From contig NZ_VEHL01000004.1 in assembly GCF_007679965.1 (NCBI RefSeq), forward strand, positions 310,001-374,000: a DNA stretch of 64,000 nt. Reading direction: 5' to 3'. Made by a program: the position numbers and the translations under genes. Below, piece after piece: positions 44,828-53,040 of the stretch (positions within the stretch are counted from its first letter, which is position 1; the number at the start of each line of letters is the position of its first letter). Source of the stretch: Bordetella genomosp. 13. GTDB taxonomy: Bacteria > Pseudomonadota > Gammaproteobacteria > Burkholderiales > Burkholderiaceae_B. The notes below the pieces were generated by a model. It was not told the DNA's origin. It worked only from the letters and a program-made list of their open reading frames with translations, and did no database searches.

Positions 44828-45310
44828 CTACGGCCGCACGATGGTGGCCTGGCGCGGCTGGGCCACGCGGAAGTAGTCCTCGGTGGGCATCAGGATGGAC
44901 GCGTCCAGCCGCCCCGCGTTGAACACGATTTCGTCGTGCCGCGTGCGCAGCGTCGGGTCCACGATCAGGGCCAGTTCCGGATTGAACGAGAAGGGCGGGA
45001 TGGCGCCGATCTCGCAGCCGGTCAGCTCGCGCGCCAGGTCGTGGTCCACCAGCGACGCCTTCTTGCCGCCCACGGCCGCCGCGATGGCGTCCAGGTCGGC
45101 CTGGCGGTCGGCGGGAAACACGGCCAGCACGTGCTGGCGTTGCGTGGAGGTGATCTTGACGCGGCACACCAGGGCCTTGGCCCCCTGGCTGACCTCGGTG
45201 CCGCGGATGGCGGCCACTTCCACCGACCGGCCGGCGGCGGTGTGCTCAAGCAGGCGAAAGGGAACGTTGTGGTCGGTCAGCAACTGCTGCAGGAGGTCGA
45301 AGACGGTCAT
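44828..45310 (-). CDS. YbaK/ProX-type aminoacyl-tRNA deacylase
   Basis: A 160-residue single-domain protein of the YbaK/EbsC editing family, which hydrolyses mischarged aminoacyl-tRNA. Conserved elements are GTEVSQGAKALVCRV with the catalytic-type Lys and VLAVFPADRQADL. VGGKKASLVDHDLARELTG and GAIPPFSFNPEL, with its GxxPPF loop, follow. Amino-acid specificity cannot be told from the sequence. It probably shares a transcript with the NRDE gene. Confidence 0.88.
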   Translation of the reverse strand: MTVFDLLQQLLTDHNVPFRLLEHTAAGRSVEVAAIRGTEVSQGAKALVCRVKITSTQRQHVLAVFPADRQADLDAIAAAVGGKKASLVDHDLARELTGCEIGAIPPFSFNPELALIVDPTLRTRHDEIVFNAGRLDASILMPTEDYFRVAQPRQATIVRP

Positions 45311-45386
45311 GGGAGGCGGGAGCGATGGCGGGTCACGGCATCATACGCCTGGCCGCCGCGCCAGCCGCCGCGTTGGCCAGGACGGA

Positions 45387-45773
45387 TCAGACGTGTTGGA
45401 TCGGGCCCGGATAGGCCGCGACCGCGGCATCGGACGTCAACAGCGTGATGCCTTCGATGGACGCCTGGGCGACCAGCATGCGGTCGAATGGATTCTTGTG
45501 CAGCGGCGGCAGGCCTGCCACGGCCGCGGCGTGCGCCGAAATGATGGGCAGCTCTTCGTAGCCGTTGTCCGCCAGGGCGCGCCTGAACGCACGGGCATCC
45601 ACCTGGAAGTCCGCGCGGCCCAAGCCGCTCTTGATGGCGACTTCCCAGATGCTGGCGGCGCTGAAGTACAACTGATGGGCGGGGTCTTCCAGCATGGCTC
45701 GGGCGGTCTTCGGAAGGCGGTCCGGCTGGCCGGCGGCCCAAAGGAGCAGATGCGTATCGAGCAGCAGTCTCAT
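45387..45773 (-). CDS. PIN-domain toxin, VapC type
   Basis: A 128-residue PIN ribonuclease. Acidic active-site residues are in LLLDTHLLLWAAG, ASIWEVAIKSGLGR and KNPFDRMLVAQA, the standard order for this VapC subgroup. It should cleave RNA, often tRNA, when freed from its antitoxin. The ATG overlaps the antitoxin stop by four bases, which fixes both start and pairing. A last segment, LTSDAAVAAYPG, matches family members that end with the fourth acid. Confidence 0.93.
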   Translation of the reverse strand: MRLLLDTHLLLWAAGQPDRLPKTARAMLEDPAHQLYFSAASIWEVAIKSGLGRADFQVDARAFRRALADNGYEELPIISAHAAAVAGLPPLHKNPFDRMLVAQASIEGITLLTSDAAVAAYPGPIQHV

Positions 45774-46015
45774 GCGTCGCCACCGAACAGCGTCTCGATG
45801 TCGTCGCGGCCCATTCGATCGAAATCGTCTGGGACGGCAATGTGGCCTTGCAGAAAGCCCAATCGTTGCTGGCGTGCGCTTTCCGGGGTGTTCAACGGGA
45901 CGACCCTAACCAGGGGCTTGCCTGCCTTCGCGATGATGAACGGCTCGCCATTGGCGGCTTGGTCGACCAGGCGGGACAACTGGGTCTTGGCTTCGTGGAT
46001 ATTGACGGTGCGCAT
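45770..46015 (-). CDS. Phd/VapB-type antitoxin
   Basis: An 81-residue antitoxin, MRTVNIHEAKTQLSRLVDQAANGE, with IIAKAGKPLVRVVPL in the DNA-binding N-terminal domain of the Phd/YefM fold. The C-terminal half, which includes LGFLQGHIAVPDDFD, should wrap the VapC active site. Two more in-frame starts lie 6 and 12 bases upstream. I prefer the ATG at 46015 because GGAG is about seven bases before it. It is expected to repress the operon with its toxin. Confidence 0.92.
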   Translation of the reverse strand: MRTVNIHEAKTQLSRLVDQAANGEPFIIAKAGKPLVRVVPLNTPESARQQRLGFLQGHIAVPDDFDRMGRDDIETLFGGDA

Positions 46016-46032
46016 GGGCATCTCCAATGAAC

Positions 46033-46050
46033 TTAGCTAACCTGGCTTAG
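46033..46050 (-). promoter_or_regulatory. Palindrome upstream of the toxin-antitoxin operon
   Basis: TTAGCTAA (46033-46040) is a perfect palindrome, followed by a further TTAG (46047-46050), in a short AT-rich patch just before the antitoxin gene. It is a plausible operator for the antitoxin-toxin complex. Binding has not been shown. Confidence 0.4.
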
Positions 46051-46171
46051 TTTATTTCGAAGCCTGAACGGTATCAAGCGTCGAACTCGGCGAAACGGCA
46101 CCGCCAGCTACGCCGACCCTGTAGTAGAGTGGCCTTGCAAGCCTTCGACCGGACCCGATACGGAGCCCCGC

Positions 46172-46855
46172 ATGAAGATCCTGATGATCCTGACCTCGCA
46201 CGACACGCTGGGCGACACCGGCCGCAAGACCGGGTTCTGGCTGGAGGAGTTCGCCGCGCCGTACTACGTCTTCGCGGACGCCGGCGCGTCCCTGACGCTG
46301 GCCTCGCCGCGCGGCGGGCAGCCGCCGCTGGACCCGAAGAGCGACGAGCCCGATGCCCAGACCGACGCCACGCGGCGCTTTCGCGGCGATCCGCAGGCCC
46401 AGGCGCTGCTGGCCGCCACGGTGCCGCTGCACCAGGTGCGCGCGGCCGACCACGACGCCGTCTTCTATCCCGGCGGCCACGGGCCGCTGTGGGACCTGGC
46501 CGAGGACCGGCATTCCATCGCGCTGATCGAGAACATGCTGGCGGCCGGCAAGCCGGTCGCGGCGGTCTGCCATGCGCCGGGCGTGCTGCGCCACGTGAAG
46601 GCGTCCGATGGCCAGGCGCTGGTGGCCGGACGCAAGGTCGCCGGCTTCAGCAACAGCGAGGAAGACGCGGTGCAGCTGACCGACGTCGTGCCGTTCCTGG
46701 TCGAGGACGAGCTGAAGCGGCTCGGCGCGCGCTACGAGCGCGGCGAGGATTGGCAGCCATACGTGGTGGGCGACGGCATGCTGATCACCGGGCAGAATCC
46801 GGCGTCGTCGGAGGCGGCGGCCAAGGCCCTGCTGGCATGCCTGAAGCAGGCGTGA
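46172..46855 (+). CDS. DJ-1/PfpI-family protein (Hsp31-like glyoxalase/deglycase type)
   Basis: A 227-residue protein of the type 1 glutamine amidotransferase-like superfamily. Catalytic residues are Glu in KTGFWLEEFAAPYYVF and Cys in AAVCHAPGVLR, with YPGGHGPLWDLAED before it. ASPRGGQPPLDPKSDEPD is typical of the Hsp31-like branch, members of which act as glutathione-independent glyoxalases or chaperones. It stands alone, divergent from the toxin-antitoxin operon. Which activity it has cannot be decided from sequence. Confidence 0.92.
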   Translation: MKILMILTSHDTLGDTGRKTGFWLEEFAAPYYVFADAGASLTLASPRGGQPPLDPKSDEPDAQTDATRRFRGDPQAQALLAATVPLHQVRAADHDAVFYPGGHGPLWDLAEDRHSIALIENMLAAGKPVAAVCHAPGVLRHVKASDGQALVAGRKVAGFSNSEEDAVQLTDVVPFLVEDELKRLGARYERGEDWQPYVVGDGMLITGQNPASSEAAAKALLACLKQA

Positions 46856-46949
46856 CGCGGCTGGACGCAGGCAAGCCGGCCTGCGCGATGCCGCCCTGGG
46901 CCGGCCGCCGTCGCGGCGTCGCCCGCCCGCGGCCCTCCGCTCTGGCGGC

Positions 46950-48548
46950 CTAATCCAGCCGATACTGCGCCGCCACCGCCTCGAACGCCGCCACGTCGCG
47001 CGCCTGCCACGCGGCGTCCCGTCCCAGTTCTTCGGCCAGCAGCCGCGCCACCTCGGGCGCGGCCTGCCGCGCGGCCATCGAATCCAGGAACAGCGCCCGG
47101 TTGCGCCGCGCCAGCACGTCCTCGGTGCAGCGCGCCATCTCGTGGCGTGCGGCATAGCGCACGTGCGCCTCGGAGAGCCCGCTGCCCGCCACCAGCGTGC
47201 GGTCCGCGCCGGGCAGGGCGCGCACGGCGGGCAGGTCCGTGCCGTAGTAGGCATCTGGCGTGCCGGGCGCGGGCGCGCCGCCGCCCGCGGCGCCGGGCGC
47301 CGGCGCGCCGTGCAGCGCCAATGTCTCGGTGCGGCACGGCGCGGGCGTCAACAATTGATGCGACACCGCCGTGTTCACCACGTCCTGCGCCATGCGGCGG
47401 TAGGTGGTCCATTTGCCGCCCGTCACCGTCACCAGTCCGGACGGCGACACCGCGATGGTGTGCTCGCGCGACAGCGACTTGGTCGACGTGTCCGCCGACG
47501 CCTTCACCAGCGGCCGCAGCCCCGCCCACACGCTGGTGACGTCATTGCGCGTCGGCTTGCGGCTGAGATAGCGCGCCGCGGTCTGCAGGATGAAGTCCAC
47601 GTCGCGCGCCTCGGCGCGCGGCTCCAGCGGCAGGTCGCTGCGCGGCGTGTCGGTGGTGCCGACGATGGTGTGGCCGTTCCAGGGCACCACGAACAGCACG
47701 CGGCCGTCGTCGGTCTTGGGCACCAGGATGGCTTCGCGGCCCGGCAGGAAGTCGTGCGGCAGCGTCAGGTGCACGCCCTGGCTGGGCGCCACGATGCCGG
47801 CGGCGCCTGCGTCGTCCATGCGGCGCACCGCATCCACCCACACGCCCGTGGCATTGATGACGCACCGGGCGCGCACGGCAAAGGCGGCGTCGCCGTCGGC
47901 GTCCTGCACGGTGACGCCGGCGATGCGGCCGCCGGCATGCGTCAGGCCGGTGACGCGCAGGTAGTTCACGGCCATGCCGCCCAGGTCCTGCAGCGTGCGC
48001 ATCAGCGCAAGGGCCAGCCGCGCGTCGTCGAATTGCCCGTCGTAATACATCACGCTGCCGCGCAGCGAGCGGCCGTTCATCGTGGGGGACAGCGTGGATA
48101 CGTGCTCCATCGTCTGGCGCCGGGACAGCCAGCGGCTGGGCGCCAGGTTCATGCTGCCGGCCAGCATGTCGTACAGCTTCAGGCCGACGCCGTAGAAGGG
48201 CTGGTCGAACAGGCCATAGGCCGGCACCACGAAGCCCAGCGCCCAGGCCAGGTGCGGCGCGTTGCGCGCCAGCAGGCCGCGTTCGTGCAGCGCCTCGCGC
48301 ACCAGCGCCACATTGCCCTGCGCCAGGTAGCGCACGCCGCCGTGCACCAGCTTGGTGGCGCGGCTGGACGTGCCCTTGGCGAAATCGGCTGCCTCGATCA
48401 GCAGCGTGCGGTAGCCGCGCGCCGCGGCGTCCACCGCGGTGCCCAGTCCGGTGGCGCCGCCGCCGATGACGACGATGTCCCATTCGGTGTCGGGCAGGCT
48501 GGCCAGCAGGGCGGCGCGGTTGGCGGTATCAGCGGGAGTCAGTGGCAT
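46950..48548 (-). CDS. glpD: Aerobic glycerol-3-phosphate dehydrogenase
   Basis: A 532-residue FAD-linked membrane-associated dehydrogenase that oxidises glycerol 3-phosphate to dihydroxyacetone phosphate and passes electrons to quinone. The FAD loop is DIVVIGGGATGLGTAVDAAARG. SSRATKLVHGGVRYL, YYDGQFDDARLALALMRTL and TVTGGKWTTYRRMAQDVV are GlpD signatures. Between the catalytic and C-terminal cap domains (about residues 410-430) lies a low-complexity Gly/Ala/Pro insert, APAPGAAGGGAPAPG. No glpK or glpF is in the window. Confidence 0.95.
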   Translation of the reverse strand: MPLTPADTANRAALLASLPDTEWDIVVIGGGATGLGTAVDAAARGYRTLLIEAADFAKGTSSRATKLVHGGVRYLAQGNVALVREALHERGLLARNAPHLAWALGFVVPAYGLFDQPFYGVGLKLYDMLAGSMNLAPSRWLSRRQTMEHVSTLSPTMNGRSLRGSVMYYDGQFDDARLALALMRTLQDLGGMAVNYLRVTGLTHAGGRIAGVTVQDADGDAAFAVRARCVINATGVWVDAVRRMDDAGAAGIVAPSQGVHLTLPHDFLPGREAILVPKTDDGRVLFVVPWNGHTIVGTTDTPRSDLPLEPRAEARDVDFILQTAARYLSRKPTRNDVTSVWAGLRPLVKASADTSTKSLSREHTIAVSPSGLVTVTGGKWTTYRRMAQDVVNTAVSHQLLTPAPCRTETLALHGAPAPGAAGGGAPAPGTPDAYYGTDLPAVRALPGADRTLVAGSGLSEAHVRYAARHEMARCTEDVLARRNRALFLDSMAARQAAPEVARLLAEELGRDAAWQARDVAAFEAVAAQYRLD

Positions 48549-48636
48549 GGATAGGTCTGCATGCGGGCCGGCATGGCCCGCGGGCTAACGTGTTGCCGCG
48601 CGTCGCACGGGGCGGTGCGCTCGGGATTCATGGGGG

Positions 48637-49764
48637 TCAGGCCGGGAAGTCCGGCAGCACGATGTCGGACGTGCCGGGGCGCACCCAGCGCGCGCATTCG
48701 CGCGTGGCGTCGATGCAGCCGCCTTCCTCGTACACGCCCTGCGGATCGCGGATGCGCAGCATGCGCGACAGCACGCGCGCGGTCTCCTCCGCATCGGCCA
48801 GGGTGGCGGCCGCGCGCGCCTCGACCACGGACTCGTCCATCGCCAGCTTGCCCTCGGCGTTCTGGTGCGCGCCGTGGCGCCAGTGGTAGATCTCGACGCA
48901 CTTGGCCGTCAGCGTGTAGGGCTGGTCGCGCTTCCAGAAATTATTGAACAGCCCGCTGCCCAGGTAGAAGACCCACGAGCCCTCGTAGCCCTCGATGTTG
49001 GACGAGTGCGCGTCGGGGTTGCGGAACCACAGGCGGTCGCCCGGCACGTAATAGCCCGGCGGCAAGGGAGCGTCCAGCGACCCGTACTCGCGCAGGAACA
49101 CCTCGTGGAAGCGGCCCGACATCACCGCGCGCGTCTCCCATTGCCGTTGCAGGCGGCTGTAGAGCTCGGGATGGACCGCCTGCAGCTCCTGCGCGATGCC
49201 CAGCACGGTGACGTACTCGGTGGCGCGATAGCACGAGAAGGCGTACAGCTTGCCTTCTTCGGGCTGCGTGGCCAGCTGCAGCGCGGTGATCAGCGACTTG
49301 CCGGGCAGCACGGTGAAGCCGCGCTCGGGGTCGTAGGTCCAGTAGCCCGCCGGCCGCTCGGCCGCCTCGGTATCGAAGGCCAGTGCCGTGCGGCGCGCGC
49401 CCTGCACGATGCGGCGGCGGATGCGCACCGCCGACAGCAGCTCGTCGTGGTTCGGGAACACGAAGGGCACCGGGCACGCCACCATGGACAGCAGGATCTC
49501 GCGGTCCAGGTCGGCCTCGCTGGCCTGCGTGTCCAGGCCCAGCGCGTCGGCCAGGCCGATGGTGCCGCCGTCCTGCAGCGCGCGTTCGCGCAGGGTGCCG
49601 GTGGGCGTCAGGGCCAGCGTGGCGCCGGCCGCGATGCGGGCGCAGGCGACGTACTGCTGCACGCCCAGCTGCTGGGCATATTCCTGGAACTGCTGATGGG
49701 CGGCATCGGCCGTGGCGACGGTGGCGGCGGCGATGTGGATGCCGCCTTGGAAAATGGCATTCAT
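48637..49764 (-). CDS. Putative protein-glutamine gamma-glutamyltransferase-like (TGL/GerQ-type) protein
   Basis: A 375-residue protein without signal peptide or membrane helix. The middle resembles bacterial TGL transglutaminases. A lone Cys178 in LYAFSCYRATEYVTVLG sits at the start of a helix. PPGYYVPGDRLWFRNPDAHS is followed by EGYEGSWVFYLGSGLFNNFW, comparable to the FxNPD...WxGENVxxLG segment of Bacillus Tgl. The first 135 residues and the C-terminal Cys-containing tail are not recognised. If correct, it would crosslink or modify proteins through glutamine. It lies 88 bases before glpD on the same strand and 60 bases after the Lrp gene. The family call rests on short motifs. Confidence 0.5.
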   Translation of the reverse strand: MNAIFQGGIHIAAATVATADAAHQQFQEYAQQLGVQQYVACARIAAGATLALTPTGTLRERALQDGGTIGLADALGLDTQASEADLDREILLSMVACPVPFVFPNHDELLSAVRIRRRIVQGARRTALAFDTEAAERPAGYWTYDPERGFTVLPGKSLITALQLATQPEEGKLYAFSCYRATEYVTVLGIAQELQAVHPELYSRLQRQWETRAVMSGRFHEVFLREYGSLDAPLPPGYYVPGDRLWFRNPDAHSSNIEGYEGSWVFYLGSGLFNNFWKRDQPYTLTAKCVEIYHWRHGAHQNAEGKLAMDESVVEARAAATLADAEETARVLSRMLRIRDPQGVYEEGGCIDATRECARWVRPGTSDIVLPDFPA

Positions 49765-49824
49765 GGGGAGGGCATCATGGCGATAGGGGCGGCGGGCCGG
49801 GTCTCGACGCTGGCGCGGTGCGCG

Positions 49825-50292
49825 TCAGCGGTCCACGGGCAGGTACAGCGTTTCCTTGATTTCTTCCATCACGACGTAGCTGCGCGATTCGGCCGAGGCC
49901 GGCAGGCGCTTCAGGATCTCGCCCAGCAGCCGGCGGTATTCGTTCATCTCGGACAGGCGGGCCTTGACCAGATAATCGAAATCGCCGGACACCAGGTGGC
50001 ATTCCATCACCTCGGGCACGTACAGCAGCTCCTTGCGCACCTTGTCGAACACGTCGCCGGACTTGGCCGACAGCTTGATCTCGAGGAACACCAGCAAGTT
50101 CTTGCCGAGCGCGGCCGGGTTCACCCGAGCATGGTATCCCGTAATCACCCCTTCGCGCTCCAGTCGCTTCACGCGTTCGGAACAGGGGGTGGCCGACAGG
50201 CTGATCCGCTCGGCCAGTTCCGTGATCGAAATACGGCCTTCGCGTTGCAGCACGTCCAGGATTTTCAGGTCGACACGGTCGAGTTCGCGCAT
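49825..50292 (-). CDS. Lrp/AsnC-family transcriptional regulator
   Basis: A 155-residue regulator close in length and style to E. coli Lrp. The N-terminal helix-turn-helix is LDRVDLKILDVLQREGRISI, TELAERISLSATPCSERVKRLEREGVI. The C-terminal RAM ligand domain includes VMECHLVSGDFDYLVKARL. It is divergently placed to dadA, 138 bases apart. In enterobacteria Lrp controls dadA in response to amino acids, and BkdR/DadR-type relatives do so in pseudomonads. Control of dadA here is therefore a strong inference. Confidence 0.93.
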   Translation of the reverse strand: MRELDRVDLKILDVLQREGRISITELAERISLSATPCSERVKRLEREGVITGYHARVNPAALGKNLLVFLEIKLSAKSGDVFDKVRKELLYVPEVMECHLVSGDFDYLVKARLSEMNEYRRLLGEILKRLPASAESRSYVVMEEIKETLYLPVDR

Positions 50293-50430
50293 TTCACTTC
50301 GCCATGGGCGGAACAGGGGCGGCGGCAGCGGGATTCACTGCCTGTGCGCGATATTTTAGTGATTTTCATGGGATATGGGGTCATAGACTACGAGAAATCG
50401 TCACCTATTTGAAATACACGGGGAATTCCC
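50293..50430. promoter_or_regulatory. Divergent control region between the Lrp-type regulator and dadA
   Basis: This 138-base gap has an AT-rich centre (about 50349-50415, with gatattttagtgattttcat) unlike its GC-rich surroundings, as expected for promoters and Lrp-type binding. A single exact operator was not defined. Confidence 0.5.
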
Positions 50431-51726
50431 ATGCATGTCATCGTCCTGGGCAGCGGCGTGGTGGGCACCACGACCGCGTATTACCTGGCGCGCCGGGGCG
50501 CCCAGGTCACCGTGATCGACCGCCAGGAGGGGCCGGCGGGCGAAACCAGCTACGCCAACGCGGGCCAGGTGTCTCCCGGTTACTCCACGCCCTGGGCAGC
50601 GCCGGGCATACCCCTGAAGGCCATGAAGTGGCTGTTCCAGAAGCACGCGCCGCTGGCGATCCGCGCGGACGGCAGCTGGTACCAGTGGCGCTGGCTGGCG
50701 ATGATGCTGGCCAACTGCTCGGCCTCGCGTTATGCGGTGAACAAGGAGCGCATGCTGCGGCTGGCCGAATACAGCCGGGATTGCCTGCGCGAACTGCGCG
50801 CCGAGACCGGCATCCAGTACGAGCAGCGCACGCTGGGCACGCTGCAGCTGTTCCGCACGGCGGGGCAGATGGCCGCGGCGCAGCGGGACATCGCCGTGCT
50901 GGAAGAGTGCGGCGTGCCCTACGAACTGCTGGACAGCCATCGCCTGGAATCCGCCGAGCCCGCGCTGGCGCGGTCGCGGCACAAACTGGCGGGCGGGCTG
51001 CGCCTGCCGAACGACGAAACCGGGGATTGCCGACGCTTCACGCTGGGTCTGGCCGAGCTCGCGCGCGGCCTGGGCGTGGATTTCCGATTCGGGCAAGCCG
51101 TGGAAGGCGTGGAAACGCGCCAGGGCGACGTCACCGGGCTGCGCGTGGGCGGCGAAATGCTGCGGGCGGACCGCTACGTGGTCGCGCTGGGCAGCTACTC
51201 GCGCGACCTGATGCGGCCGCTGGGCCTGGATCTGCCGGTGTATCCGCTGAAGGGCTATTCGCTGACGATTCCATTGGTCGATCCCTCCTCCGCGCCCACG
51301 TCCACGGTGCTGGACGAGACCTACAAGATCGCCGTCACGCGCTTCGACGACCGCATCCGCGTGGGCGGCATGGCCGAGGTGGCCGGATACGACCTGAGCC
51401 TGCGCGAGGCGCGCCGGCGCACGCTGGAATTCGTGGTGTCGGACCTGTATCCCGGCAGCGGCGACCTGCCGCGCGCGGAGTTCTGGACGGGGTTGCGGCC
51501 GATGACGCCGGATGGCACGCCGATCATCGGGCCGACGCGGTACGGGAATCTGTTCCTGAATACCGGGCACGGCACGCTGGGGTGGACGATGGCATGCGGG
51601 TCGGGCAGGGTGATGGCCGATCTGGTGACCGGCGCGCGGCCAGGGATACGTGCGGAGGATCTGGCGTTGGCGCGGTATGGGCCTGGCCCTGCGCCGGCGC
51701 GGCGTGGCCTCGTGCCGGCGGGTTGA
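50431..51726 (+). CDS. dadA: D-amino-acid dehydrogenase small subunit
   Basis: A 431-residue FAD enzyme that oxidatively deaminates D-alanine and other D-amino acids, passing electrons to the respiratory chain. The FAD-binding N-terminus [20 protein letters not shown] is followed by [20 protein letters not shown] and [17 protein letters not shown], all DadA signatures. The C-terminus has [19 protein letters not shown] and [17 protein letters not shown]. It is divergent from an Lrp-type regulator. No dadX racemase follows. The next gene is convergent. Confidence 0.96.
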   Translation: MHVIVLGSGVVGTTTAYYLARRGAQVTVIDRQEGPAGETSYANAGQVSPGYSTPWAAPGIPLKAMKWLFQKHAPLAIRADGSWYQWRWLAMMLANCSASRYAVNKERMLRLAEYSRDCLRELRAETGIQYEQRTLGTLQLFRTAGQMAAAQRDIAVLEECGVPYELLDSHRLESAEPALARSRHKLAGGLRLPNDETGDCRRFTLGLAELARGLGVDFRFGQAVEGVETRQGDVTGLRVGGEMLRADRYVVALGSYSRDLMRPLGLDLPVYPLKGYSLTIPLVDPSSAPTSTVLDETYKIAVTRFDDRIRVGGMAEVAGYDLSLREARRRTLEFVVSDLYPGSGDLPRAEFWTGLRPMTPDGTPIIGPTRYGNLFLNTGHGTLGWTMACGSGRVMADLVTGARPGIRAEDLALARYGPGPAPARRGLVPAG

Positions 51727-51738
51727 CGCCGGGCGCCT

Positions 51739-52794
51739 TCACAAGCCCGTTCCAGGCCCACCCAGCGTCTGTCTTGCGATCGCCGTCCGCGCGCTGCCTT
51801 CCCGATGGAAGAACAACGGCTGCCGCGCCTGCCCGCGGCCCTCCAGATATTCGAACGCGACCCGTTCGCCCGGCTGCGCGGCATCGCCTCCATGGCCGAC
51901 GGTGTAGAGCAGGCCGCCCACGCGGTAGGCATGCACGATGATCGGCGTCATGTTGGGCGGCGCGGTCATGCGGTAGGTCAGGGCTTCGTCGACTTGGCCG
52001 CGGACGCTGAACTTGAAGTCGGCCTTTTTCAGGCGGCGGCTGGGCCGGCCCAACACCAGGCCGAGGACCACGAGAACGCCCGCGCAGATGAGCACCGGCC
52101 AAACGAAGAGGCCGAGGGCCGCCATGACCAGGGCCATGCCCAGGAAGATGTTGCGGATGGCGACCTCGTCCGCGCGCACCTGCTGGCGGTCCTTCTGGCT
52201 GATGGGCTCGCAGGATTGCCGAGCGGGCTCGCTGCCTTCGTACTCGGCGCGCAGCAGGATCGCGGGCCGCCCAGGCCACAGTTCCAGCAGGTGCAGGCGT
52301 ACCGGCGTCCCGATCCGGGCGGCGTGAAAGACGGGGCGCACCGCCGTGCTGCCCTCGACGCTGATGTCGTTCATGTTCATGATGGGCAGCACCGCGTCCA
52401 GGCATTCTTCGCCGAACATGTAGCGCACGCCGGCTCGCGAGGCCCCGAAGCCGGTCAGCAGCCCGCTGGCGACGTGCTTGGGGATGTGTCCGCGCACCGC
52501 CCGCCGCAGGCGCCGCCATGAGCGCGGCATGCGCAGCAGGTGGCGGGCGAAGAACAGCACCAGCAGGGTCAGCAGGACGATGCTTATCGTCAGCACGGTG
52601 TCGGGCGTCGGGCCCATCGATACCGTGAAGCGCATCCAGGCCAGCACGGCCGTTGCCGCGAGGAAGAACAGGAAGAACACGGTTCCGACGACCGCATTGA
52701 CCGTCTTGTGTCGGGTGTTCTGGCGCAGCCACGTGATGTCCTCGTCCGTCATGGGCGCTTCGTCGATCCGCACGTGCTGGCTGCTGGCTCTCAT
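51739..52794 (-). CDS. Hypothetical four-helix membrane protein
   Basis: A 351-residue protein that I do not recognise. Two adjacent transmembrane helices lie at about residues 35-57 (VVGTVFFLFFLAATAVLAWM) and 65-83 (TVLTISIVLLTLLVLFFAR). A second pair lies at ~215-250 (IFLGMALVMAALGLFVWPVL, ICAGVLVVLGLVLG). Between them is a ~130-residue soluble domain with MFGEECLDAVLPIMNMNDISVEG, and a C-terminal soluble domain contains ALTYRMTAPPNMTPIIVHAYRVGGLLYTVGHGGD. Start is either 52794 or the Met at 52752 (MTDEDITWLRQ). It is a single gene convergent with dadA. Confidence 0.75.
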   Translation of the reverse strand: MRASSQHVRIDEAPMTDEDITWLRQNTRHKTVNAVVGTVFFLFFLAATAVLAWMRFTVSMGPTPDTVLTISIVLLTLLVLFFARHLLRMPRSWRRLRRAVRGHIPKHVASGLLTGFGASRAGVRYMFGEECLDAVLPIMNMNDISVEGSTAVRPVFHAARIGTPVRLHLLELWPGRPAILLRAEYEGSEPARQSCEPISQKDRQQVRADEVAIRNIFLGMALVMAALGLFVWPVLICAGVLVVLGLVLGRPSRRLKKADFKFSVRGQVDEALTYRMTAPPNMTPIIVHAYRVGGLLYTVGHGGDAAQPGERVAFEYLEGRGQARQPLFFHREGSARTAIARQTLGGPGTGL

Positions 52795-53040
52795 TGGCGT
52801 AGGTCGGAATGTGACGCTGGGATTCTAACGGCCGGTCGACTGCGGACCTCGACACGTGCATCGGCCGTGCCGCGGGCACGCTGGTCGTGACTGCGACGCC
52901 CTTCATGAAAGAATGAACCGCCCGCGCGGCTGCCGAGGGCCCACGTCCATCCCCTGTGGCTGCGTGCCGCCGATGCCACGCCGCGTCAAACGCCGCGACG
53001 TCTGCACTATCATGAGGCCACTCCACGCCGTCTCGTACCC

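Noticed and set aside
46866..46885. Hairpin CGCAGGC-AAGCCG-GCCTGCG after the DJ-1 gene as a terminator
   Set aside because: A seven-base stem without T run in GC-rich DNA is expected by chance.
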